A stretch of 28,993 nt of DNA. Origin: Chrysochromulina parva. Taxonomy: Eukaryota > Haptophyta > Prymnesiales > Chrysochromulinaceae. How positions within the stretch are numbered: the stretch's first letter is position 1; each line of letters opens with the position of its first letter. The notes under the pieces are model-generated. The model was given only the letters and a program-made list of their open reading frames with translations, ran no database searches and was not told the origin of the DNA. The position numbers and the translations under genes are program-made. The stretch is taken from contig PJAB01000353.1 in NCBI GenBank assembly GCA_002887195.1, positions 1 through 28,993 on the forward strand, given 5' to 3'. Below are positions 13,201 to 19,700 of this stretch, piece after piece.

Positions 13201-15902
13201 CTCGCGGGGCCGCGCACGGGTGCTAAGTTGGTCACGTTGGGCGGCTCATAATAGACAAAGCCACCCGCGACGTCATGGAAGGTTTGGCCGTTGAGCGCGA
13301 CGGCGAACGGCACAGTCCGCGGGCCGTCGGTGGCCGACGCACCCGCGCTCGCGCTCGCATTCGGAGGGGCCACGCACAGCACTGCGCCGTGAGGTTCGTC
13401 GATCCAGGACAGCTCGGCGTTCAGCGAGCGACTCAGGTAGCGTTCGGCCGGCGTCGGGTTGGCGTAGAGCAACTCGGCGTTCAGGTGCGGGCCGCGGGCC
13501 ACGTTGATCAGCGGCGCGTCGCGTGCGTACGTACCTTCCACAATGGTCGAACCGAAGCGGCACTGGTAGTGCGAGCCATTTGCCATCCCACCGCTCGCTA
13601 CACTGCGCACGGCGACCGTTGTCGCGCCGGCTACCGGCCCATTCTGAGGGTAGACAGAGGCGGTGTCCGGGTGCGAATAGAATCCAAACGTCACGTTGGA
13701 GGCGGTGAAGTCGCGCGCATTCAACGAGACTTCGAGAGCACGAGTGCCTTCTACGGCCGCTGCGGGCGAGAGGCAGGTGAGCGTCTCATCGTCCATGCGG
13801 CTCGCTTCCGTCTCACCCGCGTCGGCGAAGCGGCAACGGTACGCGCCGCCGCTGTCGAAGGCGGTGCCATTGACGCGCACGAGGGTCCCACCGAGGGTCG
13901 GCCCCGTACTCGGCGAAAGGGAGTTCACCTCGAAAAAGGGAAAGGGAGTAGGCGCCGTGTACTGCTGTCCATTGAGCGTGAGGGCGACAGTTGCGAGGCC
14001 CGAGCCGAGGCCGGCCGGTGCCACCGCCAGGACGAGCGAGTCGTTGACAAAGGTGGCGGGTACGATCGTCGTGCTTCCTCCAGGGCGCCCAAAGGCGACG
14101 CGGTAATCATCGCCGCCGGAGAAGTTGGCGCCAAGGAGGCTCACATTGGCGCCGACGCCCGCCGGTGCGACGCTCTTGTAGGGCCCGCGCGCGTCCGCGA
14201 GGTGCGGATGGTTATAGAAGCGAAACTGGACGTCTGAGCTCGAGGTGGAGTCGACGCGGTTGTTGAGCGACACTTCCAGCGGCACTAGTTGGGCTCGGCG
14301 CACGGCCGGCGACGGGCACACGAGCTTGGGCGCGACATACGAGGCATGCGTCACGTGTTCGTTGGGCTGCCCGAAGCGGCACCGGTAGTCAGCACCGCCT
14401 GCAAAGTGCGAGCCCACGACGGTCACGGTGGTGTTGCCTTGCTCGGGGCCCGTGGTCGGGCTAAAGGAGAAGACAGCCGGCGTGCTGGTGTACGTGAAGA
14501 CGGCGGGCGCGCCCAGGCGCGAGATGTCGTGCCCATCGTTGAGCGAGACGCCAAATTCGGCCGTTCCCACGTCCAGCAGGTAGCCTGACTGGACCGTCAG
14601 GTCGTCGATCCAATGATTGTCCTTTCGCTCTCCTGTGCGCCCGCCCCAGCCCAGAGACCAGCCCACCTCGGGTGCCCACGACGGCACCGTGCTGACCAGC
14701 ACGACCTCGCCGTCAAAGGAGACGGACAGGCCCGCATCATCGTAGCGCACGCTCACCGGCTGCGCCCTGATCTCGTTGAAGCCATCGCTGCGCAGCCGAT
14801 CGCCCATGAAGGTCGAGTTGAGCAGCGTCCCGTTATACACCGCCTCGATGATCCCGTGCCCTTCGTTGTAAGAGTCGTCGAAGAAGCCTCGGGTGCGGAA
14901 GCGCACGATGAGACCGTCACCCACGCCCATCTCGCCGAAGACTGTGTGCACGTGCAACAGGTCGGCGTACACGAACGAGTACCCGTCGGCACCCGTGCCC
15001 CCCCCAACGAAGTGCGACCAGGAGGCGGTGAACGCGCGCACCGGCACGCCGGCAGGAGCGCCCGGGTTGTAGAGCGCGAGAATCATGGCGCCCGTCTCGG
15101 AGAACAGGTTGCGCGTGAGCTTGATTACGCTACCCTCGTGAATCGCCCGGCCCAGCAGCGTCAGGTTGTGCCCGCTCGCAAACCTGTGGATACGCTCCGG
15201 ATCGGTGTAACCGGGTACGCAGCCGTCGTGCCGCGGCACCACGACGCACGGTTGGAGCACCTCGACCACAGGCAGCGGCACGTTGAAGCTGAAGCTCGCG
15301 GAACCGACGGCATCGGCCGCATTTGCCGTCGGCGCGATGCACTCGATTTGGCCGTCACTCACATTGCCCACCGTCCCGACCACGGCGCCGGCGCGGTATG
15401 CGTCGCCGACGCGTAATCGGCCAAAGGTGCAGACCACGCGATCGCTTGTGAGCGCGCTGAAGCCGGAGCCGAGCACCGTGACCACCGTGCCGCCTTCCGT
15501 TGAGCCACTCGCTGGCGAGATGGCGCTGACATTGGGCGGTGCGTAGTACTGATACGGTTGTGGCTCACCCGAGCAGAAGCTGCTGCCACCGTCGATGCTG
15601 ACATTCGTCGGCACGCTGGCGGCTACGTCGGACGATGGCGATAGGCAGCCTACGCGCTCCGCGTCCTCAAAGTACTCAGCACCAACGATAGACGTGCCGA
15701 ACGAGCAGCGCCACGCAGCGCCGTCGCCTAACCTCGTACCGGTGAGGTTGACCAGCGTGCCACCGAGCATCGGCCCGGCCGTCGGGCTGATCGTCAGCAC
15801 GACGCAGTCCTCGGAGAGCGTGAGGGTGTCATGAGGCGGCGACGGCGCGGTGGCACTGGCTACGGTGGCGCTGGCTAATAGCGCGAGGCAGAACCGCGGC
15901 AT
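1266..15902 (-). CDS. Giant secreted IPT/TIG-repeat protein with seven inserted lectin-like modules
   Basis: A single uninterrupted frame of 4878 residues. It opens with ATG at 15902 and an N-terminal signal peptide (MPRFCLALLASATVASA), and no hydrophobic anchor is visible at the C-terminus, so it is probably secreted. I count about 31 IPT/TIG-like immunoglobulin-fold repeats of roughly 90-100 residues. Typical marks are SPxSGPxxGGT at the start, YRCRFG in the middle, a CxxP strand, and LNGQQY near the end, followed by a strand ending in FxYY. Seven modules resembling concanavalin-A/L-type lectin folds lie at about residues 215-440, 987-1204, 1537-1745, 2310-2506, 3325-3540, 4092-4315 and 4617-4825. 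They share YGELP-like and WRFGFGARTG-like segments followed by an ID motif. A Cys-rich insert resembling an LNR/DGxCDE unit is near residues 3062-3100. N-glycosylation sequons are frequent. IPT domains are known in adhesion and receptor ectodomains. A cell-surface, matrix or adhesion role is inferred; ligand and partners are unknown. Confidence 0.9.
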   Translation of the reverse strand: MPRFCLALLASATVASATAPSPPHDTLTLSEDCVVLTISPTAGPMLGGTLVNLTGTRLGDGAAWRCSFGTSIVGAEYFEDAERVGCLSPSSDVAASVPTNVSIDGGSSFCSGEPQPYQYYAPPNVSAISPASGSTEGGTVVTVLGSGFSALTSDRVVCTFGRLRVGDAYRAGAVVGTVGNVSDGQIECIAPTANAADAVGSASFSFNVPLPVVEVLQPCVVVPRHDGCVPGYTDPERIHRFASGHNLTLLGRAIHEGSVIKLTRNLFSETGAMILALYNPGAPAGVPVRAFTASWSHFVGGGTGADGYSFVYADLLHVHTVFGEMGVGDGLIVRFRTRGFFDDSYNEGHGIIEAVYNGTLLNSTFMGDRLRSDGFNEIRAQPVSVRYDDAGLSVSFDGEVVLVSTVPSWAPEVGWSLGWGGRTGERKDNHWIDDLTVQSGYLLDVGTAEFGVSLNDGHDISRLGAPAVFTYTSTPAVFSFSPTTGPEQGNTTVTVVGSHFAGGADYRCRFGQPNEHVTHASYVAPKLVCPSPAVRRAQLVPLEVSLNNRVDSTSSSDVQFRFYNHPHLADARGPYKSVAPAGVGANVSLLGANFSGGDDYRVAFGRPGGSTTIVPATFVNDSLVLAVAPAGLGSGLATVALTLNGQQYTAPTPFPFFEVNSLSPSTGPTLGGTLVRVNGTAFDSGGAYRCRFADAGETEASRMDDETLTCLSPAAAVEGTRALEVSLNARDFTASNVTFGFYSHPDTASVYPQNGPVAGATTVAVRSVASGGMANGSHYQCRFGSTIVEGTYARDAPLINVARGPHLNAELLYANPTPAERYLSRSLNAELSWIDEPHGAVLCVAPPNASASAGASATDGPRTVPFAVALNGQTFHDVAGGFVYYEPPNVTNLAPVRGPASGGTTLTLLVYPPHVTLHEVILNSTSCRFGGPGHHMPLVHSRPVKAFMSRVFSIAPGVVQCNAPAARRAGALSTLRVDFGAASELRGFLYGNAVLVRDRDRPCGLGSVFSCGGSADDAYTSAHSARCEWLCPTRDGALRLTTPLPYTTGAYVLDTPNVTLAPRPLEFNLTFELLIGKENRDLMAPHGDGSFTVNLGELPARAFGMSGAAFGLALQLQFAGRVPMLEVWLEGTRLYNEQLYGGVRTGAWTPCHFEVAQRRLSFSVSRVRLIDRLPLPASWNPPSSWRFGFTASNSRQQDEWWLDSVELTAATLLSTAERAVEITLNGQQYVPLTAGSAESFGYYGAARFPSLNVASPSSGPVAGGTIIRLFTSNVEANLTLLAEDPRTLTTVVHVDPLTAALTLGTFSTSAYRCFLGGNNLTAQFVNETVRCTTAPFEAAAVEALNLTLPLNFSVNAQDAVGPLAHFVVYGVSVVSGASPLSGPTNGGTLLVFEGTNLANGSDYRCRFGSGPLVEESPGADVTYASYDVARSVVRCRSPPAISGSAGPAALYLSLNSQNYVRAGAFDFYYTEPLRPTALSPSSGPTDGETLVSVSIGSDLTGAFAPRCRFGAEVVAATATAGQLHCASPHASLAPAAVLVRMMWLPLNESGPADLVPSDWMYDDASEQSDGSFLLTSGHEGSLGSVIVPSGVLNATMLSFAVFRISFELQAWNGFPDHYGDGLGVSFGLLPPGRMGEYGGGLGLRVCFLTSRRCPPPEQLRTCPSLVVYYATQLLWDVPLAANFRQEGFRATIIEYTTEGLYVSHAGMIYVRRGELFLPDWAPAPGWSIGFSSRSGKNTDFHYIRAVQIELGALVDATSVPLHVSLNAQQYQLVPDIAPYYEAPDFDPTSTFGPRAFRDVGRLRQRPIYEPGKPFTYYGTPNVTALSPASGPTLGNPPALMLAGTGRHTSGGLHGGSHYRCRFGGGGAFEYVDAVVNRTADEVYCVAPAGQPAAALPVGVSLNGQQYHGAEATYARLAWAEAISVAIASPVSGPVRGGTLVRISLPAGAAQSLAGGDDYRCRFADDALSNDTRTVIFAHEAAPYYRVTPGTYDPTNGGSVSCYSPPAASQEGVLNATLQLAPNALHFEVVAPFQIYEDPIVSSLSPSSGPLSGATTLVLNGRGLAAGSHAQCWLGSGRSEATLTNEAMESGILGLSQLRCEAPPGVTAEATELRLALNGQQASFSVPFTFYGTAPLHQAMPNHGDALSLGVGTLVRVRTGAFDLNGTSTGGSFANGTDYRCRFGNASQPATLVSDGELHCHAPSEASASRVDLRVSLNGQQYGPSLDFEFLEAPQVDSIEPSSGVFAGGAIVDVAGTGFANRSLLACRFGGPIVDVSGEQFANATVPGTFVSTSMVRCVAPGGDTAGLEAEWRADFDDQRLPPRAVLTGSSEIRGGSVVLTSGQPQQVGSLAIEPTTRAARYFRARFHVHLGTDLGSSGVSFCYGELPLNASFGAEGVPEGLCLRVLTEPTFVLELVSNTSSAVAARVSRPLGFVMRSGSFAAVTVERTARHGARATIEMGTNGTIATLMMAEADLAPAYAPTPTWRFGFGADCGRVPEMHLIDSVSITSAAFVEEAPVVVAVANNGQQYSRARALFTYAPPPEVSSVSPTSGPLSGATRVVVRGAYLGYGHAPFCRFPQSATPALPLCTDFATGARPVPSPACTGSDGGLIVNASRLGTDGLVCLSPHSPTTALGALEVSLNGQQYTRTGLLYETVGVGAISSISPSCGPTDGLTLVNVTGTALEGGSDRTCQLMPLGGAFATARIVNASQSPGSFGSVRCSTPHAPIGASSLRISPNAQQYSTPATFDYYAPPVVSMSSPSSGPTSGGTVVVISGSNLASGARCNVVCRFGELLSPGTAAPSEGTITCQAPRNPAALGTTLPLYVSLNRQQFSVGDAMFNYTSAGPLEYAVPRSGPVRGGTRVRVNASSLRGGDDYTCRFVWLTGGMSHVVNASYRASDDLLTCDSPAVESTASGTYNFSVALNRQDYLAPLPFIVYGSPEHSSASPASGPIAGGALVTIRGAHLGRGDNYTCRFGDYPLHLVVLATYDEVAEAVTCVSPAAPAARGVLLRIAPNAQQYAPIGTPFELYAAPPLFTLGPESGPELGGTNVTVTPVAGVLDDSCPLYAHDGACDEPWICSAGTDCSDCSEVLGTSCGLRAGSDRRCRFAAPGQATVSVAASVVGSVLVCTSPPANVSSDSGGARQVAVSLNAQQYTAHAQGFDFYLDPIVSTATPIGGPTSGGTRIIVSGANLAGGSHYLCDLGAGRVLLPATFDPTNGTVSCEPTEALEAGTLMVSVRPNGQNAAHSLVASLHVSAPPQLDAISPTSGPGLGHTTVRFTGAALLDTSSNGELRCRFGSHEVPASFDSTSQIACLAPTAAQSGASTTLDIDFSESAHRDVDTAILAPATRSTSSGVRLLGEATFRPAGFAEPHVYVRLTQSAFVGPGACILPVLPAPFAGSPWFAVSFEMRLWGTAGAHGLSFCYGELPDRAWGEDGASLGLCVLMGTLTDEVRVMLGGQIVHTAPGQSMLRHRYWRTARITHSRALGGLRFEIDGTHLLDDVPIDVSAMAVTPTWRFGFGARTGPNPTQAEERHDIKNFHATNGAAIGPQNVTAQLTLNGQQFVGRAGFTYFAPAVASSVVPTIGPTAGGTALTVAGALLHGGSDYRCRFTRNDGSFREEPAALVGDVVTCNSSAAPLAVAALEALSISLNGQQYTSDDTPASPALTFSVLAAPTVFQISPASGPAAGGTLVALSLGGPVELSATHTCRFRFGAAQAGAIDVNGSAATGAGASIVLCRAPALPQNATYYEGEMARRSFFEESSYFAPPGYPQPSLEYSLNAQQFTSDARPFTFHSPIAISSVSPSSGPNDGGARVTIHGFGLWGSQGALTDVRCAFGDATVPASRAGVGGESASNLVCISPATIRLVTPRMYPLRVALNGQQFSAPAADAFQVYDPPIISSLSPASGPATTGGTSITIAGRGLGRGGTHLRCSYSAAVSDGAGGGGAADGDGLRMVLNATRLASGSLLCISPAELNRIGEPLDAPDAAASVRLAVSLNGQQMSNASTLRTFRPHNITRLSPTSGSFLGGTSVNLSLSNAALDTNTPNLTSADSMSCRFGVAIVPASRLDGSSEHVRCVAPSSVDAGALPHRLIQFGDLPEGARLLGRARLHLGVLQLTPEVGIGTLMLDVPNIGGTTLTVAFELILGTGRGGNGVGLVYGPMPSDTYLIETGTAMHDAVGEGQYPDDEQRQRGGVGAGLEIWIRTGSVEPNEPRPHHMEHEVDLLQIAHRGAVVAAKRMDRALRANAFLNCTVQVDEEGLVQVSLGAGVVTLSVQLDGWAPRVGWRLGLGGRCSVACGSPENAQWVDNLVIRSDVLLQTARVPLSLALNGQQFVSHATFAYQASLRISSVLPTQGPAAGGTHLTLRGGNLDGGARQEYKCRFGSDALGWRVVLGTFDERGGTLRCVTPAAPALTYPAAPLELQVSSNGQEYVTNATIPFEYYAQPEIELIIPTGGPALGGTLLRVFGTHLYAGTSGHRRCRVGVDGSPVPASFDPTSGALLCTTPASPGLTPATRPLLVALNVDHFDVSAASSPTFEYYAPPYLASIEPRSGFSNGTTVTFRGGALSRTESDGTTGSTRCRFGNAMLNATLHPDDASAVKCIAPAAALAGAWSRVHLAFNEPWAPQLLSFEAELRGEARVVNGYLRLIDASVSGTGGGVDTETGLPLFTLDMAGAIVLALPQPAFAPRYFRATFKLRMGGGGGADGVSFSYGDLPAGNIGELGAGRGLRVCFRTYETERIEVWYGGLLVHVWAPPGVNGTLRTGAQFADVLIEYNSTGLTVGLAGFAFAQALPVPGWAPRAGWRFALGARSGARSDHHHIDDLLIEAGSAATTGAVPVALTLNGLQFTPELLEFVYQHESADEAQWHGPPPGTAAAR

Positions 15903-16118
15903 GGGAGCACGCAGACGCTATGAAATGGCTGTGAACATCCCGGTTTCAGGACGGTGGCCTCAAGCTCGAGGCGATTCATTGGGTCGCGTTCACAGGTACT
16001 TTCACAGTTCACTGTAAAGTTCAGTCCAGAGGGGAGGCGGCGAAGCGAAGCGCGCGCGCGCGGCCCGTGCATCCCGTGCTTTCGGCGCGAGAGAGGGTCT
16101 GGGCCAAGTGCCCACATA
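15903..16118. promoter_or_regulatory. Shared upstream region of the giant IPT gene and the small membrane-protein gene
   Basis: 216 bp separate two divergent start codons, so the region should hold both promoters and 5' UTRs. Near its middle, at 15999-16019, is an inverted repeat with arms CTTT(C)ACAGT and ACTGTAAAG, one bulged base and a TC spacer. No clear TATA box is visible. Promoter function follows from gene layout only. Confidence 0.45.
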
Positions 16119-16355
16119 ATGCAGCGTCGTTCGGGGGCAACATCACGAGCCCGCGAAGAAGACGCCGCAAGGAGTGCATCGGCGGACACGTTGCTCGACA
16201 AGGCCGAGCAGAGTGTGGTTGCTGATGCGCCGCAGAAGCCCTGGAGCCTGAAACGGAGGATCGCCATCTGCGTGCTCTTTGTAGGCGGGCTATGGATCTT
16301 CTGCTATGTCCTCACGCGTCTTCTCATATACGTAATGCTCCGTCTTAACCTTTGA
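16119..16355 (+). CDS. Small single-pass membrane protein, 78 residues, unknown function
   Basis: ATG at 16119 is the only in-frame ATG before the hydrophobic segment. The frame stays open upstream to about 15954 but lacks any other ATG. Residues 1-45 are polar and charged, with an acidic, helix-prone stretch (DTLLDKAEQSVVAD). A KPWSLKRR basic patch then leads into a membrane helix at about residues 48-73 and a short LRLNL end. The layout (basic residues before the helix, short C-terminus) would fit a tail-anchored or inner-membrane accessory protein. I do not recognise a family. The gene diverges from the giant IPT gene across 216 bp. It could be the last exon of a longer gene, since the upstream frame is open without a start. 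Confidence 0.5.
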   Translation: MQRRSGATSRAREEDAARSASADTLLDKAEQSVVADAPQKPWSLKRRIAICVLFVGGLWIFCYVLTRLLIYVMLRLNL

Positions 16356-16791
16356 GCCCGGCGACAACATGCGCTGCGTCGCTTGGAGCGGCGTCACGCC
16401 CTGTGTCATATGAGATACGTGTGATCATTGTAATCATAAAACCATCGACATCTGCACCGTGCCTGACACCAAACCCGTCATGTGAATCGTTCAGTCCGCT
16501 CCCCCCACTTTTCATACTACATGTGCGCGTTCTCGTCGGGTCGTCTCCCGCTCTATGAGCTGCGTCCCCGATGATTTTGGAGTGCGTCCGGGTGTCCCGC
16601 TTTTGCATCCTGCGGCCCTGGCGCCCCTCGGAACGTCGATGCCCATGGACTCTACCCCGCCGCCTTGGCCTTCACACCTCGCCTCGCTCACCCCAGCTGC
16701 CTCCTCCGCTGATGCCGCTGCCCACGCTCTAGCCGCGCGAAGCACATCCCCGTGCCGCCAGCCGCGCGTATGCGTTCAGACTTGGTGCCGC
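16356..16791. other. Intergenic region between convergent genes, no gene seen
   Basis: 436 bp between two converging stop codons. The part around 16400-16460 is noticeably richer in A/T than the flanks, as expected of 3' UTR or spacer. I see no convincing reading frame, RNA gene or long repeat. The short frames here lack recognisable protein features. Confidence 0.5.
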
Positions 16792-19700
16792 TCATGGTTT
16801 CGGTCCACGGCGACGGCGGCCGACCCCGCCTCCGCCACCACCTCCATCGCCGCCGTTGCTGCCACCGTGGCTTCCTTGGCCGTGAGCGCTTGCGCGTGCG
16901 CTACCGCTACCGTTGCCATGGCTTCCGCCCCGAACCTCTGGTTGGCTTCTCACGCCTTCATCGGCCTTCGTCGCCGCTCCCACCAAGCCGTTGGAGTCCC
17001 GGCCACCGTGCCCTCCGCGCGTGCGGCCTGGGCGAGAGCGGCTCTTGCCACTCGCCAACGGCTCTTGCCGGCCGCCCAGTCCAGTGGCCACCTGGACCCG
17101 TAGTTGCAATGAGAGTAGCATGCTCGATATGGGGACGAGAGTCAGCACCACTACCAGTGCGTTCGATGCGCCAGTGGTGGCACCAGCAGCAGTGGCCCCA
17201 GCGGCCCCAGCGGCCCCAGCGGCCCCAGCGGCCCCAGCGGCCCCAGCGGCCCCAGCGGCAGCTGAAAGGCGCGGCGGCTCTCTGCGGTCTGAGGCCCTCG
17301 AGGCGGCCGCAGGGGCAGGCCGGGGCGGTAGGGTAGAGACGAGGCCGGACAAGGCAAGGATCGCAGCGTGCTCGTTTTGTGGGCGGATTCCGAGCGCATG
17401 AGCCGCTGCCATGACGATCGTCCGAGCGTTCACGCCGCGTGCTTGCGCCGCCACATCAGCGGCTTCAGTGACAGCCGTGATGGCCCTTGTGACCGACGCA
17501 TCTGGAGTTCCCGAGGAGGATGCGGCCTTCGTCTTCAGCCCTGGCTGTGAGTCTGGCTGTGGTGCCGGACGTACATCGCCACTCGATTTGGCGGCAACGG
17601 CAGGCGCGCTCGACCGCTTCGGCAACGAGTGTACCAAGGGCGGCGCGCTCATTAGCGGCAAGTTGCAGGGCTCCAAAATGCACCGACCATCGTCGCCCGA
17701 CCTGCCTTCGCGGCGCGGCCCAGCGCCGCCAGCGCCGCCAGCGCCGCCAGCGCCGCCAGCGCCTCCCTCTCCACTGTGAGCACCGCCGCGTGCACCGACG
17801 CCGTCCTCTCGAACAGCGGCAGTTGCGGCCCCAGCGCCACGCCGTTTGGCGTCGATGTGTCGGCGGAGATCTCCAGGTGCTGCCGCCGCCGTCGCTGGAG
17901 ACGCCACGGCAGCTGCCTCAACAGCCAGCCCACTCGTCGGATGTGGAGGAGCGAGCTTTTGTTGCGGACGCTTCCCCACATCTGACCGTGGCACGGAGCT
18001 TACGCTACCCGACGCAGGCAGCGATGCACCCACCGCCTCTGCTGAAGGCGTACCGACCGAATCTTGGGCACTGCCACTGTGGCTACGGCCACCGCTGCGG
18101 CTTCCGCGGCTGCTGCTGCTGCTGGCGACCAGGCTGGCGGTAGAGGCATCAGGTGGTGGGGAGGGCAGCGCGGCTGTCGGGCCGAGAATAGATCGATTCT
18201 GCAGCATCTCGTCGACGGCAGCCATCGCCGCGCGATGGGCGGCCTCGCCCTTGCCGACTCCCCTTCCGCGCCCATCGCCCTTGGCACCGCCCCTGCCGCC
18301 GCTGGGCTTGCCAGGGCGCTCGCCGGTGTGTACCTCTTCGCGGCCGCCATGAGCAGACGTCGAAGCCGCCGTCGTCGCGGGTGTCGTCCTCAGAGGGTAC
18401 GGATGTGTCGTCGTGCGCTCCCACACATTCGTTGTATCCTCGGCAAGCGGAGACCACTCAGAAGGAGGAACAGCACCGCCCGAATTGCGCACGTCATTAG
18501 GTGATGGCGCCCACACCGACGGCGCAGCAGCACCGCCCGAATTGCGCACGTCATTAGGTGACGGCGCCCACACCGAAGGCGCAGCAGCACCGCCCGAATG
18601 GCATCCGTCACGGGTCAGATGGTGGGCCGAGGCATGAGGCATGATGGTGGGCCCACCGTCACGAGGCAGATGGTGGGCCGAGGAAATCGCTGCTGAGGCT
18701 CGAAGTCGCGGAGGAGGCGGCAAGGGTGGAGGCAGCATCGACTCGCGCCAATCGCCCTCAATCCCAATCCTGTCGCCGCTGTGCCGCTCCTCGGCAGCGC
18801 CCGCACGTCCGCTGCTGCCAGTGGCTCCTACCCTCCGACTGTGAGCATCCACCAGTGGCTGTGAACATCCACCAGTGGCTCCTACCCTCCGACCAGTGCG
18901 CTCTGCCGCCGCACCAGTGCGCTCTGCCACCGCACCAGTGCGCTCTGCCGCCGCACCAGTGCGCTCTGCCACCGCACCAGTGCGCTCTGCCGCCGCACCA
19001 GTGCGCTCTGCCGTTGCCCTGGCCTGCGCTGCTTGTGCTGCTGCTGCCGCTTGTGCTGCTGCTGCCGCTTGTGCTGCTGCTGCCGCTTGTGCTGCGGCTG
19101 CTCGCGCCTCACGTTCCTGCCGGTCCTGCGCCTCGCGCTCCTGCCGGCGCCGGTCGAGCTCCGCGAGCTTGGCGGCGGCGCTCGCTCGCTGCCGCTCCGC
19201 CTCCAGCTCCTCCTCAACCTGCCGCTCGCGACGGCGCTTCTCTGCGAGTGCGACCATCTGGGCTTTGATGTCGACCGACTCGTCCGCCTCCCTTGCACTC
19301 GATGTGGCGGGTGCAGCGGAGGTGAGCTCCACAGAGGGAGACGGCCCAGGCGCTGGACGGCGCACGCCGCCTTTGTTGCCGCTCTCGTCAGTCCCAACGC
19401 TGTCTCGTGGCGTGCTCGCACTTGGCTGGACGACCGGCGGGCCTGGCATCGAGCGCACCATGGCCACGTTGTCTCGTGGCGTGCTCGCACTTGGCTGGAC
19501 GACCGGCGGGCCTGGCATCGAGCGCACCATGGCCACATTGTCTCGTGGCGTGCTCGCACTTGATTGGACGACCGGCGGGCGTGCGGCGGGCGCCGCCATG
19601 GCCGCCATGGCCGCCATGGTGCGCTCGACGCCAGGCTCGCTGCGCATATGCGGCGGCTGTGCGACCCGCTGCTGCTGCTGCTTCTGGTGCTGCTGCAACT

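Noticed and set aside
18892..19017. Regular 21-bp repeats considered as a CRISPR-like array
   Set aside because: Copies are directly adjacent without spacers and encode a peptide repeat in frame.
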